Of a DNA stretch of 64,000 bases, positions 1 to 11,969 are shown one piece after another. Location: contig NC_051065.1 of assembly GCF_004664715.2 (NCBI RefSeq), forward strand, positions 152,546,826 through 152,610,825, given 5' to 3'. Under the pieces are notes generated by a model. It saw only the letters and a program-made list of their open reading frames with translations. It did not search any database and had not been told where the DNA came from. Numbering within the stretch: the stretch's first letter is position 1; the number at the start of each line of letters is the position of its first letter. A program made the translations under genes and the position numbers. The DNA comes from Peromyscus leucopus. Its lineage: Eukaryota; Chordata; Mammalia; Rodentia; Cricetidae.

Positions 1-260
1 GGTTGGCTGTGGCTTGTCCTATTCCTCTGATCTCTCAGCTTTCACCCCAATATCTGGCTCTGGATTTTTTTTATTAATAAGACCATTTAAGATTCGTGCT
101 ACCTACCCTAGGCCAGTACCAGGAGCCTTTGACTCAGCAGATGAAATCTGAGATTCTAATCTCATTACAAGGTCTATGGCCCAGCAGGCTAACCCAATTT
201 GGGTAGCAAAAAGGATGGAGACTTAGCTGCTGCCTGCTCAGTTACACACCTGTCATTTGT
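1..260. other. Unclassified segment, possibly the end of an LTR
   Basis: The first 110 bases (CT-rich run, then TTATTAATAAGACC and GATTCGTGCTAC) look like the 3' part of a rodent retroviral LTR, but no partner LTR or primer-binding site is visible because the window starts here. The rest (to 260) shows no recognisable element. There is no convincing coding frame. A repeat-library search would settle it. Confidence 0.25.
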
Positions 261-262
261 GA

Positions 263-580
263 TAATCAATTTTAATTGTCAATTTGACACGAACTAGAAT
301 CACCTAGAAAGAACAACCAGCCCTCTGTGGGTGGCATCATTCCCTAGGTAGAGGCACTTGGGCTAGAGAGCATGCCAAGCCCATGAAGCATGTGTACATT
401 CATTCTCTCTGCGCTTATGACTGTAGATATGACATAATTCTCTGTCTTGGGAGCCTGATACTGTGACTTTCTTAAAATGAAGGACTATAACTTAAAATTG
501 TGAGCAAATTAAACTGTTTCTCCCTCTAGGTGATTTTTGTTGAGATATCTTATCACAGCCACAGAAATGAAGCTAAGACA
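263..580 (+). repeat. URR1-type rodent interspersed repeat
   Basis: This segment opens with TGTCAATTTGACACGAACTAG and closes with ATCACAGCCACAGAAATGAAGCTAAGAC. These ends are typical of a very common rodent non-autonomous repeat that I associate with the URR1/hAT-Charlie group; the exact family name is uncertain. It is diverged and non-coding. Related copies in the opposite orientation lie at 55541-55892 and 60691-61108. Confidence 0.6.
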
Positions 581-1274
581 CAATTCATCCTACAGAATGG
601 CTAGAAGGGGTGTGGTAAGCTGCAGCCCCTGCCTAGAGGAATATTGTTGGAAGACTAAAAGGCGGTATATAGGCGAAAGGAGAACGTAGACACAGGCTAC
701 CCCTCTCCCAGAAAGGCAGGGAACTCCCAGACAGAGCATGTCCATAGATGTGGAAGGGACTGGCAGTTCACGCAGAAGACATGGGGCAGACAAAGCACAG
801 CCCACGTGCATGAGGTGAAGAAAATGAGGTGGACAGGAACTGTGGAGGCCACAGGCTGGGGACTGCATATAAAACAAAGGGGCATTGATTACTTCCCAGA
901 GAACTAACATGACCTTCTCCAAGTCTTTGCTCTTCCTGAGTGGGAACAGGCCTTCTGTACAGGAACTCTGGGGCTTCGGATCTGTGAGCAGACAGGACAC
1001 AGTTCCCAACAACTGTAAGTCGCACCGTAGGGCATAGTCAGAGGTGAGCAAGCTCCCCTTCGGCAGTCACGCCTGGACCTCACGGAGTTCCACCAAGCAA
1101 AGTCGGAGTACATCTGTGTCCTGTAGAAGACATGTCTGAGTCATGGTCCATGGAACCTTGGCTGTAGAAGCCTCCGGAAAATATGCCTTTGCCGGGAAGA
1201 ACATAGGGTTGGGGACGCCCATCTCAGTTCCTGTCCTGGATAACAAGAACACCCAGAAAGCCAGAGCAATCGCT
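581..1274. other. Unclassified intergenic DNA between two URR1-type repeats
   Basis: This 0.7-kb block carries several overlapping minus-strand open frames (up to 153 codons), which suggests unusually few stop codons on that strand. None of the translations shows a domain I recognise and no splice or promoter context supports a gene. It may be an old retrotransposed or single-copy segment. Confidence 0.3.
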
Positions 1275-1615
1275 GTGATGGTTGAATAGTCCCCAGAGAC
1301 TCCTGTGTTTCCATGGTTGGTCCCCGTTGGTTTCACTGTTTGAAAAGAATTAGGAGGTGTGGCCCTTGTGGGAGGAGAGGTGTCACTGGGGCAAGAGTTG
1401 AAGTTTCACAACACACCATTCCCAGTGCCCTCTCTCTGCCGCCTACTTGTGGATACAGACATGAGCTCTTAGCTGTTCTAATCAACGTTTCTGCGGCTTG
1501 CCGTCATGCTGCCCGGGTCACTGTGGACCTTAGCCCTCTGAAACTGGAAGCCTGGTTAAACACCTTCTTTTACAAGTTGCCTTGGTCGTGGCACTTTATG
1601 ACAGCAATAGAAAAG
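1275..1615 (+). repeat. URR1-type repeat, diverged
   Basis: The signature pieces are in order: GCTGTGATGGTTGAATAG near the start, ATTAGGAGGTGTGGCCCTTG with GGAGGAGAGGTGTCACTGGGG after it, and GCCTTGGTCGTGGCA with ACAGCAATAGAAAAG at the end. This is the same family as the well-preserved copy at 33775-34143. It is old and non-coding. Confidence 0.6.
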
Positions 1616-4600
1616 TATTCAGTGTCATCCCTTGGGTTCTTTCCAGTTTGAAAAGGAAGCAAGAAAAACACTCAGAATGGCGGACAGCTCTGGGAGGGCG
1701 CCATGCTTCAGAGAAGAAGCCACTGTGTCAGAGAAAGCAGGCTTGGCCATAGGCCCTAGCCAGAGGCCAGAAAGGGCCTGTCCAGAGCAGACTGCAGAGC
1801 TGAGGGCTCAGTGTTTGGTCCCCGACATGCAAGAGGACAAGCTGTTCCCGGGACTCATTACTGAGAAATGCCGGCTCAGTTCAAAGCACGAGTCAGCATC
1901 ACAAGGACACGGAGGACAAACTAACCTGATCTCCCTGAGTGTTCCTGTTCTTGTCTCTTTGTCACTTTACTCCTCACAGCACTGCTACCAGGACTTCTTG
2001 TGGCCCTGAGCTCTGGTAGGGCAAGACAAGTGACAAGCAGGTACCGGGCTACTACCACCGATGGCACATGATAGTGAGGGAGACTTTCCTGCCAGGTACT
2101 GAAAAGGATCGAGGCCACCTGAAAATACATGTGGGCCCTGCCATCTGTACCCATGCAAGCCTGCCTAGAGGAGGTAGTGGTAGAGAAACAGAGTCCTGCC
2201 TTGCAAGCACAGACCAAGAAGACAGTTGATGACACCAGGTACTGCCCCCTGACCAAACCTCAGTAGCCCTAAGAAGCCCTTCTGCCGTACCCAGGGACTG
2301 TAGAGGGGCAACCGCTATCCCTGGGGCCGGTGCACAATCCCCGTGACGACAGTGGCGGATCCGAAGCACCTGCTCCTCTCTCGCTTCCAGAGAACCCTTC
2401 GGGCCCCTCCATGCTTGCACTCTCCACCCCTGGACAGGAAAGCTCTGGGATAGAAGGCATGTCTCTCAGGTGAGCCACGTCAACAGCCCAGACCTGAGCA
2501 TGGCTCAGATCAGTCCGCAGAGTTGCCATTTCTAACTCTTGCTTCCAGAAACGCTTCCCTGGACACAGGGCCTCATCATCCAGGAAAGAGGAGGCCTCTC
2601 TACGGAGGTTTCCTACTTGTCCAAGGTCTCTCCACAGAGGGGACTGTCCTTCAACAAACTGAGCGTTCTGGATGTGGCTACCAGCCAGCGCATCTCACCA
2701 AGGAGACATTGCTCCTGGCTGCTCCTGCCTTCCTCGCTCCTGCTCTCCCCATCCACAGCTGAACTTCCAGTCTCTTCCCCCCTCCAAACATCTGTCCGTG
2801 CCACATGAGTGGCATCCTGTTCTTCAGTGGCACCACCTCTGAGCTCATTCTTGGTGGTCCAGCCCTGAGCACTTGCGTACATTTCAGTCCGCACTGTTAT
2901 ATCAAGTACTTAGAAAGTGCTTTTAAAAAATCCATTCCTCATTTGGGCCTATAAATACCTGAAAGTAGGAATAAGGCCTGGCATAGCCTCATTTTCACGT
3001 CTCCTTTACTTTTGGTCACTTTCTCACCTTTGTATGTAGGCATGTTAGTAACTCAAGGAATTTCCACCCCAAACCCCAATGACGCCTCACCTATTTCACA
3101 CACAAAGACTAACTAAGATAGCTTGCCGTCAGCTTTCGAAATGTTTTGTTCCATATCGCCAAACAGTGCCTAAAGGTCATTGTTTGAAACCAGCAATAAC
3201 CCTGGGTCCCAAGAGAGACAGCAGGGAGTCTCTCAGGACAGACCACCAGTGCACTCCACTCAGAGGAGGCAATTAGTCATGATGATGCGGTTGCGCCCTG
3301 GATCCTAGTAGTCATGAAAACCAACATGTTCTCTCAGTAACTGAAGTCTTCTTCAGACTACATTGTAGAATCAGAACAGAGACAATAACCAACCAGACCA
3401 CACCTTGACTGGGACTGGCTCATTGTGCAGACATCTTGCCTCTTAATCCAATTACTCTTCTAATCTGAAACTCGTGGTGGTATCTTGAAGACGAACCTAA
3501 GGTCCCTGGACTCCTGTGTTCCTCTCTCAAATACACACATTGGTTAAATCTCCCTCTCCAGTTTCACTGTGAATCTGAGAACAGGTCACCTCCCCACAAC
3601 ACTTTCACCCCAGCGTGTGCCTGAGACACTACAGCGCTCAAGCTACTAGTTAGGGTCATGCCTCTAGAAGCTGAGCCTTGGTGTTCCCACAGCACTAAGG
3701 CATCCCATGACACTGTCTCTTTAAAACAGGAAAGTAAACCCTGGTAATCTGTGCAGACCTCAGGGTCCCTGGTGATGAGCTGCACAGTCATATACACACA
3801 TCTGCAGGAACCTCCACCTCCCTAGGCTCCTGGGAGCTAATTACATCACAGGAAACTGCAGTGTGAATCTCACATCATCCTGAATGTCCCTAGTGGAGGG
3901 TTTGAGACAGAGCACATGTGGCAGAGCTACAGGCCAGGCTCAGCTGCTGCAGATGTTCACCACAGCTGGAGGACGGCCAGGTATCATGGGCAACTGGCCC
4001 AGGGATGGGCCATTCCGAGGCCAGTATTTGTAAAGTGATTCTGAGCAGAGGCCTTTAATGGGAGTTGTTGTTCAGCTCAGAGCCCCTGGCCTGGGGCACG
4101 AGGCTTCCAGGATTTGGTATGGTGGGCAACATCAGCACTGTAACCTTCATGGAGATGGGAAAAATGTCCTGAGTGCAGAGCACAAGAAAAAGTGTCCATG
4201 ATCAGAGAATCCTTGCCCTCAAATATCAGCCAGGCTGCTGATTGAAATGAGGAGAAGTACCAACCCAATGATACACAGGAATGACTGAAAACGGGCAAGT
4301 CCACAAGCCAACGTCCTCCAAACCGAAACATTTTCATCCTGAGGGCGTGTTCCTTCAGAATCATGGTTCTAGCTTGAAATATTCCCTCCAGGTCATCAAG
4401 GCTTACAAAGGAAACAAGTCTCAGCAAGTCCCTGAAGCTTACAAGATTCACAAGGTCTCTTCTTTACCCAAGGTTACAAAAGCAATAAGGACTGCTGGGA
4501 AAAGAGGAGACCCTCTGATCTGTTGAGCTGGCTGCAAATTATGCAGAGAGCCCCAAGACTGTAGCTTTCGTGAATCGTTTCCCATGCTGTGGTGAGCTTT

Positions 4601-5029
4601 ACAGTGATGCATTGCCATGGAGTTGTTCAGACTCCTCTAAGTACCTCCCCCTCACACTCCTATAAGTATCTCCAGTGTAGTCGCTGGTTCACCAAGGTAG
4701 ACTTGGGTAGACTCATGTCTTTGGTCTGTTGTCAGTGTCCTATATAGGGTGAGATGTTTGTTCCCCGCTCCCTAGGAAAAGTCTCACACAATGTAAAGGA
4801 GCAGGCAGGAGAAAGGACTGTTTCTTCAGAGAAGCCATTCTGGAGGGAAGACATTTGAGCTGAGCGAACAAGACAAGTGAGGAGAGAGACAATCAGGAGA
4901 TCCCAAGGCAGGAAAGGACTGGCAAGAGAGGCAGCCAGAGCCATAAGAAGGACCTGCTCTATGCAGCTGCTTGCAGATGTAACACTGTGGAGCCTGCCCA
5001 CTTTTCTGAGTGTTAACACATTAAAAAGA
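1616..5029. other. Unclassified intergenic DNA
   Basis: This is 3.4 kb with mixed composition and no SINE or LINE that I can recognise. Short open frames of 60-125 codons occur on both strands, as expected by chance. A stretch around 4350-4740, with a TATATAGG string near 4741, has an LTR-like feel, but I cannot place its borders or find a partner. No coding exon is supported. Confidence 0.3.
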
Positions 5030-5338
5030 AAGTAACTTATTTCCATTCTTTCTTTCTCCTTTTCTTTCAGATGCTGGCAAAGCTTAAGCACGCTTTCCCT
5101 AGTGTTCTGGATTCCCTACTTATTCTCTGAAGCTACTCCTGACTCCCAATGCCTGCTTCTGCTATACAGCCAGCCACTTCCGACGTCCACTCCTGAGCCT
5201 GCCTGCTGTTTTAAAGGCATGACCTTCTTCCTCTTTCCCATCTCCCTCCTCCTGGCATCGCCTGAGATTTACAACTTGCCTGCTCTGTTGTTTCTTCTCA
5301 AACTCTAATAAAATTGTCCTTAATCTTAAAAAAAAAAA
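5030..5338 (+). repeat. Poly(A)-tailed retrocopy-like 3' end, identity unknown
   Basis: A pyrimidine-rich segment ends with AATAAA at 5307-5312, followed 16 bases later by an 11-base A run (5328-5338). That spacing is typical of a reverse-transcribed mRNA or LTR transcript end. I do not recognise the source transcript, see no intact frame and could not identify flanking target-site duplications. Confidence 0.35.
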
Positions 5339-6938
5339 GAAAGAGAAAAGAAGTGGTGTAGAAATAGGGGGCCACCCCGAGGAACAGGGGCTTCTGCCTG
5401 CAGAAAGTCGCAGAAAGGTCTGTATGGAAAGGGGCAGAGTCAGTCCGCCCCTTGGCTAATGTGGGAAGAACAAAGAAAAGCACAAGACCAGCGAAGGTCG
5501 ACACAAGTGAAGGGTCCCAAGGACAGAGGGCTGACAGAGCTGCTGAGCTGTGGGAGAGAGACCTGCTGGGCTGGGGTGACAGTCTTGACCAGGCCTACCA
5601 CTCCCATACACACATGGATAGCACCTTGGAGGAGAAACTGGGCCTACATCCAGCTCTGTGCAATCAGCTCATCTCACACACTGCTGAATTCTTGCCACAT
5701 CCTAGCAGCTTCTCTGCCCCCATCAGGAACTGCCTCAGCCACACCCACAGGGCGGGGCAAGCTGCATGGGCCTCAGCCACACCCACAGGAGAAGGACAGG
5801 TTGGGGAAGGGGGATGTGGAGATTTTCAAAAGACCTCTTTTCTTAGAAGTGTCTTCATCCCCTCTGCTTAAAGTTCTGGCTTCACTCTTGGTCAGCCCAA
5901 AGAAGCGATCTCTCTACAGGTTCAAGACCTGTCACGTCAGGTTGGAAACCCCTACCCAGGTATGTTTGTGTCTTTGGATCTCTTTCCTCCTGGCTCTCAG
6001 CCTCCCCCTGTGGAGAGTGCCTCAGACCTCACCTTGGGTGGTAGAGTCATGAATCCCTAGGCACCTTGGGTGTCACTATAAGAGGGGCTCCAGATTTGCC
6101 GCTCTGCCTCCTACCCAGCTTCTCCCCTGTTCCAGAGACTTCTGTGGTTCCTTTGGATGGAGAGAACCTGGGAATGGAAGGGCAAGGTGGGCTGCTTAGC
6201 TCTGCTGCCAGCCCCTAGGGTCCCCACTGCCCTCTGGAATGAGGTGGGAGCAATCCTGGTGGGTTTGGTCTCCTAGATCTGCAGACATGCAGAGCTCTCA
6301 TGGCCAGACTTGGTACTAAGAAATCCTGTCAGCAGTCAGTCCCAATGTAAGCTTTGTGCCACTTAAATGGAGATGCCCTCTGTGTATTGCTGGTGAAAGC
6401 CAGAGCGGAGAGTGTGTAGGTGTGTTTGCACAGATGTGCAAGGATACTGCTTGAGCCCATCAATTTACCTCAGTGCATAGGCCAGGCTTGTGGTGAGATT
6501 TAATCAAGGCCAAATCAGCCAGTCTTTGGCTTTTCACGGTGAGGCTGAGCAAGGTGGACATGCTGAGCTGACCTTTCTTTTCTCCATGACCACCCAGCTA
6601 GATATCCTTTCTACTTCTGTGTCTCTGGTCCCTCCTCTCGCCAGGCCTGATTCCAGAACCTGGCTTCTGCTGCTTGACAAGCACTGTAAAGAGATGGAAG
6701 TGTCTGGCTGGCTGCCCTGGGAGGCCCAAGATACACAACATGCTCCCTGGAGTGTCTATATAAAAGGTTGTGTTCTCCCAGCCCAGCAGCCAGTAACAGG
6801 ACCTGGGTTCTCCCTAGGTCACTTGGTGTAGGACTGGGTACTCAGTCCCCAAAAGATGTGACGGTGATTCCATGGTCTTATTCTGGCAGGAAGAACCTGA
6901 GCAGAGTGAATCCTCCTCAGAAGAGCTTCTGTGCAGGC
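5339..6938. other. Unclassified intergenic DNA
   Basis: GC-moderate DNA. It includes a short duplication of GCCTCAGCCACACCCACAG (around 5732-5751 and again 5769-5788) and an isolated TATATAAAAGG string at 6758-6768. Overlapping frames of up to 197 codons (5459-6052) lack any recognised domain. It ends at the 5' LTR of the provirus. Confidence 0.3.
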
Positions 6939-7320
6939 CTAACAGGGCTCTAGACCTTAGTAGTCCCTAGACCTTAGCACAACTGACTCCATGATGGAAG
7001 TGCCATTCAGTCTGTAACCAGCACCACCTGCCAAAACTAAAACAAAGGCCTAATATATCAAAGTCCATAGTTCTGGAAAAGTCTCTAAATATACTAACCT
7101 TGCATTTTGACTTCTGTATTTACACTTCTGGCTAACTGTTCTTGTTAACTGAAGTATGTCAACCCAGAACGTGTTTTTGTGCTTAAAAGCTCACCCTGAG
7201 AAAGGCTTTGGGCTACACTGGGATCCTGAACACCTAGTGTAGTTGCAGGCTGGCTAATGAAGACTTTCTATTGGCTTAAACCCGTGTCCAAGCAGTCTTC
7301 TTTAGTGAATACCCCACAAC
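6939..7320 (+). mobile_element. 5' LTR of a degraded gammaretrovirus-like provirus
   Basis: This segment matches 10266-10650 in order over its whole length (my reading is roughly 85% identity). Both copies share AGCACAACTGACTCCATGAT, AAGTCCATAGTTCTGG and CTACACTGGGATCCTGAA. The TATA-like string is GCTTAAAAG (7191-7199) and the poly(A) signal has decayed to AATGAA (7256-7261). A 17-18-base piece containing CTAGACCTTAGTAGTC is duplicated near the left end only. A glutamine-type primer-binding site follows immediately, which fixes the orientation. Confidence 0.8.
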
Positions 7321-7325
7321 ATTTC

Positions 7326-7343
7326 TGGAGGCCCCTGTGAGAT
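7326..7343 (+). other. Retroviral primer-binding site, tRNA-Gln-like
   Basis: TGGAGGCCCCTGTGAGAT begins a few bases after the LTR end. It resembles the tRNA-Gln-type primer-binding site used by some murine gammaretrovirus-like elements, with several mismatches. It supports the assignment of 6939-7320 as a 5' LTR. Confidence 0.5.
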
Positions 7344-7704
7344 CCCAGAGACCTCGAGACACTGGGGGTCTCAGTGCCATGTGAAATAAGGAAGAGGGCA
7401 ATGGTCAGGGGACTTCTAGGGGTGCACAACCTGAGATGTCCCAGGTCCCCAGGGCTCCCTTTGATCAATAGCTGCCTAACACTTCAGAGGGTCTGGCACC
7501 TCCACCCGACAAAGGAAACAAATTAGAAAGTTGCCTGGTCTGTCACCATCAGAGGTAAGTCTGATTAAGGTGCCTTGTGTTTGTATACATAAGAGAGGTT
7601 AGCTGCAGCCGCCGATCCAGTGTCCAGAATCCATGTGACATGTCCCTGGCTCCTTCTGTCTGTTCAGATGTGTGAGTGTGTGGTGGCCATCCTTGGTTGC
7701 CTTT

Positions 7705-7780
7705 ACTGTGTGTCTGTGTGTCTGTGTGTGTGTGTGTCTGTGTGTATGTGTCTCTGTGTGTCTTTCTATGTGTTTCTGTC
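7705..7780. repeat. TG-rich microsatellite inside the provirus
   Basis: TG/TCTG alternation with interruptions. It gives false open frames rich in Val-Cys on one strand and Thr-His on the other. Confidence 0.85.
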
Positions 7781-10265
7781 AATTCTTTTCCCTGTATTGA
7801 CCAGTGGCTTTCTCTGGTGTGAGAATCCCCTGGCTTAAGACCTGTGCCCCCTCCCACTGGGGACCTGAATCCTATTGGTTCTCCCAGGTCACCTAAAGAA
7901 ACCAAAAAAAAAAAAACCCTCCACCTGTACCGTTCTGGGAGCAGGAGCTCTTGCCCGTTTTGTTACTTGACTCCTGCTCCTGGTCAAGGTGGGTCCCTGT
8001 GTGGAGGTGGGGCGAGGCAGGGCCTCTCATACAGGCCCCCAGCATCTAAGCAGAATGCACACAGGAAAGGGGAAAAAGTTCCCCAAGGTGAGCATCACCT
8101 TTGCTCGGCCCCATCCCTCTTCCAGGCAGCCCCAGGGAAGGGGAAAAATTCCCTTGGGCTGAGCCTGAAGGAAAAGAGAAAGTTCCACTCTTTTCTCTTT
8201 CATAATTTATGTCTCATTTTTAAAGCAGTGATCTGTAAAACCCATCATTCTTTTAAAAAACCAAAACAAACAAACAAACAAAACAACCCAACCAACTGCC
8301 CCTGGGCTGGGCAGAAGGAATTGCTGCCAGAGAACACAGCCTGGACAGAATGGATTTCCCCTTCTGTCCAACACTGACCAAGCGGACTTTACACAATTTT
8401 CACTAGGTACGTTTTAGAAATATTAAAGACAACTGCTGAAAGATTTCCTTTGTTACCCAGTCAACTCCAGATATTAGAATAAAGTTACGAAAGCTAAAAA
8501 AAATAAAAGATATAAGTAGGTCCCAGTTGCTGGAGGTAATGCAAAGGTGTTTAACAACAGGGAACTGACTGGGATGAGACCTTTTGCACAAACTGAAAAC
8601 ACTGTCACCTTCTCTGATGATGAGACACAGACTTACAGACACCCAGCAAAATCATGGTGTCTTACCCTCTGTCAGAGGAGTACCTCCTAGCCAAAAGTTC
8701 TGCCCTCCAATCCAAAGATACAGTTAGACTATCTCTCAAATTGACAATAAAGATTCCCAAGGGTATGGGCTGAAACTAACTCCCAGGACTGGCCCAACAC
8801 TAAGCTTCCGTTATTGTTCAGTTGACCAGTTCAGCTACCCTTGTCCAGATGAAATAATACACAATCACCCTGGAAACAAAAGGGAAAATTGCAGTCCATA
8901 TTGCCTGACTTGGAGAGACAGACATCCCAGTGCCCGCCAGTCACCCTGGATATACCTCTCCTGCCTGTGAGGAAACCTGGGACCTCTGGTTCTCGTGAGT
9001 CTGATTCTTCCAGAGAAACAGGTGCACAGTGTCTTGGACCTGAAAGATGTATCCTTCAGCATTGGCAGAGGTGAGTAGACACACCTTTGCTTTTAAATGG
9101 ACAGACCCAGAGGGAAGTTACAACAGACACCATGCCTAGACCAGGCTTTCCCAGGATTTAAAGACACTAAATACAGACTTCCTGCCCTTCCATCAGAGGT
9201 TTTCTGGGAAAATAGACTATAAAAGGGCCACTGAGGAACTGCTGCCAGAGTTACAGACCGTGGACTACAAAATGTTGGCTAAAAAGCCCAACTTTGTAGA
9301 AGGCTACCTATCTTACCTATCTTGGAGGCAAAAGGAGCCTGTCTCGGAGTAGGATTGCTGCCATCCTTCAGATCCCAGCTCCAAAGACTAAGAGACAGAC
9401 AGGTCCGAGGGTTCCTAGGTACCGCTGGATGTTGCTGCCTCTGGATACCAGAGTTTGTGGAAATAGCAAGGCCCTAAGCCCCTAATCTGTACTGAGATTA
9501 AACAAAAGACATGTGAGGCTTTAAAACCAGTTCTCACTTCTGCTCCAGCCCTAGAATTTCAGACAAAAGGGGTTTTAACCCAAACTTTGGGGCCATGGAA
9601 ACACCCTTTGACCCTTGGACCCTGCAACCACAGGATGGCCCACCTGTCTCAGAGCTGTGGTGGCTACCGCTAGTTTAAAAAAGCAAACACGTTAACTTTG
9701 GGCCAAGACCTTATACTCACAGCACCCCATGACACAGCTGAGTCGCTCCTCTGAGGAGCACCAGGGTGCTGACTGTCTAATGACTGGGTGATCCAGCATC
9801 AGGCCCTGCTCCTGGCTGAGTCTGGTTTGAGAAACACACCGCCATCAGTTCGGCTACCCTCCTGCCTGATGACACAAGGTGTTCCTTCCTCCATGACTGT
9901 CAGGAGATAAAAGATGGATCCAGGTATGAGGGAGCTGCAGCAGTTACTTTAACTGAAATGATCTGGGCCCAAGCCAGGTACCTCAGCAAAGAGAGTAGAA
10001 CGGATTGATCTGACCTAGGCTCTCAGATGGGGAAAAGGGATGTCCACCAACATATATACACTGGCCGTCAGTTGATACGCTTTTATTATCAGCCGTGTCC
10101 ACGGTGTGATCTACAGAGAAAGAAGGCTTCTCACCTCTGGGGAAAAGGGACATTAAAAAATCTTGGCCTTCCCAGAGGCTATTCGGCTTCCTCTACAAAT
10201 CGCTGGCCTCCACTGCTGGGCTGCTGACCCAGCTGTTGACAAATAGCCCTAAGACCAGTGAGGAA

Positions 10266-10650
10266 TGTAACAGGGCCCAAGACCTTAGCACAACTGACTC
10301 CATGATGGAAGTACCATTTAAGCTATAAAACTGAGCACATAAATAGCACCACCTGCCAAAATTAAAAACCAAGGCCTGATCCATCAAAGTCCATAGTTCT
10401 GGGAAAGTCTCAAACTGTACTATACTAACCTTGCCTTTTGGCTTCTGTATTTCCACTTCCAGCTAAATGTTCTTGCTAGCTGAAGTATGTCAACCTAGAA
10501 CACGTTTTTTGTGCATAAAAGCTCATCCTGAGAAGAGCTCAGTGCTACACTGGGATCCTGAAGACCCAGTGCAGTCGCCAGCCAACTAATAAAGACTTCC
10601 TATTGGCTTACACCCGTATCCAAGCAATCCTCTCTGGGGAACATCTCACA
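10266..10650 (+). mobile_element. 3' LTR of the degraded provirus
   Basis: This LTR starts TGTAACAGGG and ends CTCACA, so the TG...CA ends are preserved. TATA-like CATAAAAG lies at 10514-10521 and an intact AATAAA at 10588-10593, unlike the mutated signal in the 5' LTR. No clear target-site duplication is visible at the outer flanks (AGGC to the left, AGAA to the right), which fits an old insertion. Confidence 0.8.
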
Positions 10651-11630
10651 AGAACAAAGAGAAGTGATCACTGCTGTCCTTCTTCAGAAGAGCATGTATG
10701 ATGGCTGAGGTAGGCAAGCAGGCCACTTACTCCTCCCCATGCCCAAAAAACCCTGTAAGGGTAGTGGGGTGTGGGCATAGTCATTCCTTTTCAGAAGAAT
10801 CCATGGGAGAGCAGAGAAAGAATATCTCAGGTGAGTCTGGCCAAAGATATTTGAGGAGGGATGTAGCCAACATGGATCCCAAACAATAATCAAGATTGTC
10901 AGTTCAAAATGAGGTCTATCCACAAGCACACACCTCATGGGCTGTCAAGGTGAAGAAGTTGATACAAAGACATGAAGGGGAGGAAACCACCAGAGCCCAA
11001 TTCAGACTAATACCCAGCCCAGTCATAGAGCTGGTGCTCTGCCCAGGAGTCCTTCGCCTCTCTCTGCTAGAACCAAAGCTCCAGGAGGGGCCGGGAGCTG
11101 GCCTCAACTTACCCTCTGCCTTGCTCCTCACAACCTAGTTCCTGGCCAAAGAGAGACCAGGAAGGTTCCTGCACCTGGGGTTGGGAGTTCCCAGAGTCTC
11201 TGCATCTGGTGAAGCCATGTGGCTGCCCGCCCTCTTTTTCAGGACGGAAGAAGAAAGAGAAGAAAGAAGCCACGTCCCAGAGTGTACAGGTTCTCCGCTG
11301 TTTTCTGCTGACGTCTCGGCTCCCTACCCACCTGCTCTAGCGTACTGGGGGCCAGAGGCAGAGGGAATAAGCTCTGTGCAAACATCCTGCCTTCTCCCCA
11401 GGATATTTTCTTTAATAAAAGACTGTGGAAATGTCAGCCAGTCTAAACAAATAGCAGGTTTTATGGAGCATGAACAGCCTGCGAGCAACCCTGGAGGTGA
11501 CTTTGGGAAAAATCGTGCCAGGAAGCAGGCACAGAACTCTTCAGTATGGGAGCATTTAGGGTCATGATGACTGAATCAGAGATACAGGGGCCCAGGAAGA
11601 AAGGAGCCGATGTACCCTGGGTCTGGACAC
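10651..11630. other. Unclassified intergenic DNA
   Basis: Nothing recognisable. The longest frame (11181-11567, + strand, 128 codons) has no domain or signal peptide and no promoter context. An AATAAA (11413-11418) sits in AT-poor surroundings without a poly(A) tract. Confidence 0.3.
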
Positions 11631-11969
11631 TTTTCTATTGTGACAAAGCACCATGACCAAGGCACTTCTAGAAGAGAGAGTTTATTGGGGCTTAGGGCTC
11701 CAGAGGGTTAGTCCATAGCCAGCTTGGCAGGGAGCATGGCAACGGGCAGCCAAGCATGGCACTGAATCAGCAGAGATTACATCCTCATCCACAAGCATGA
11801 GGCAAAGAGAGCTAACTGGAATGGCATGGGCTCTTGGAACTTCAAAGGCCACCCTCAGTGGCACACCTCCTCCAGGAAAGCTGCTCCTTCCCAAACAGTT
11901 CCACCAGCTGGGGCCTAAGTGTTCAAATGTGAGCCTATGGGGGCGGGTATTCTAATTCAAACCACCACA
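11631..11969 (-). repeat. URR1 repeat (hAT-Charlie group), reverse orientation
   Basis: It reads TTTCTATTGTGACAAAGCACC at the left and GAGCCTATGGGGGCGGGTAT plus CAAACCACCACAG at the right. These are the reverse-complement ends of the family seen at 33775-34143. It is non-coding. Confidence 0.7.

Larger units (their letters stand above)
7321..10265 (+). pseudogene. Internal region of a degraded provirus (gag remnants, pol fragments)
   Basis: About 2.9 kb lies between the LTRs, much shorter than an intact gammaretroviral interior, so large parts are deleted. The leader has a good splice-donor-like AGGTAAGT near 7554 and a TG-rich run at 7705-7780. Pol traces are readable. A reverse-transcriptase piece starts near 8930, with LLPVRKPG in one frame and LDLKD (9034-9048) in another, showing a frameshift. 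A connection-domain piece covers about 9230-9480. An RNase H-like piece starts with DGS near 9913 and is soon interrupted by a stop. No envelope region is recognised. The copy is clearly non-functional and has many stops and frame breaks. Confidence 0.75.

Noticed and set aside
3079..3276. Small + strand frame with a mixed basic composition
   Set aside because: Only 65 codons, with no homologue I recognise and no regulatory context.
5459..6052. 197-codon + strand frame
   Set aside because: No known domain, and it overlaps another frame of similar quality. No promoter or splice support.
6758..6768. TATATAAAAGG as a stand-alone promoter
   Set aside because: A good TATA string, but no transcript, CpG island or downstream exon is recognisable. 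It lies outside the adjacent LTR.
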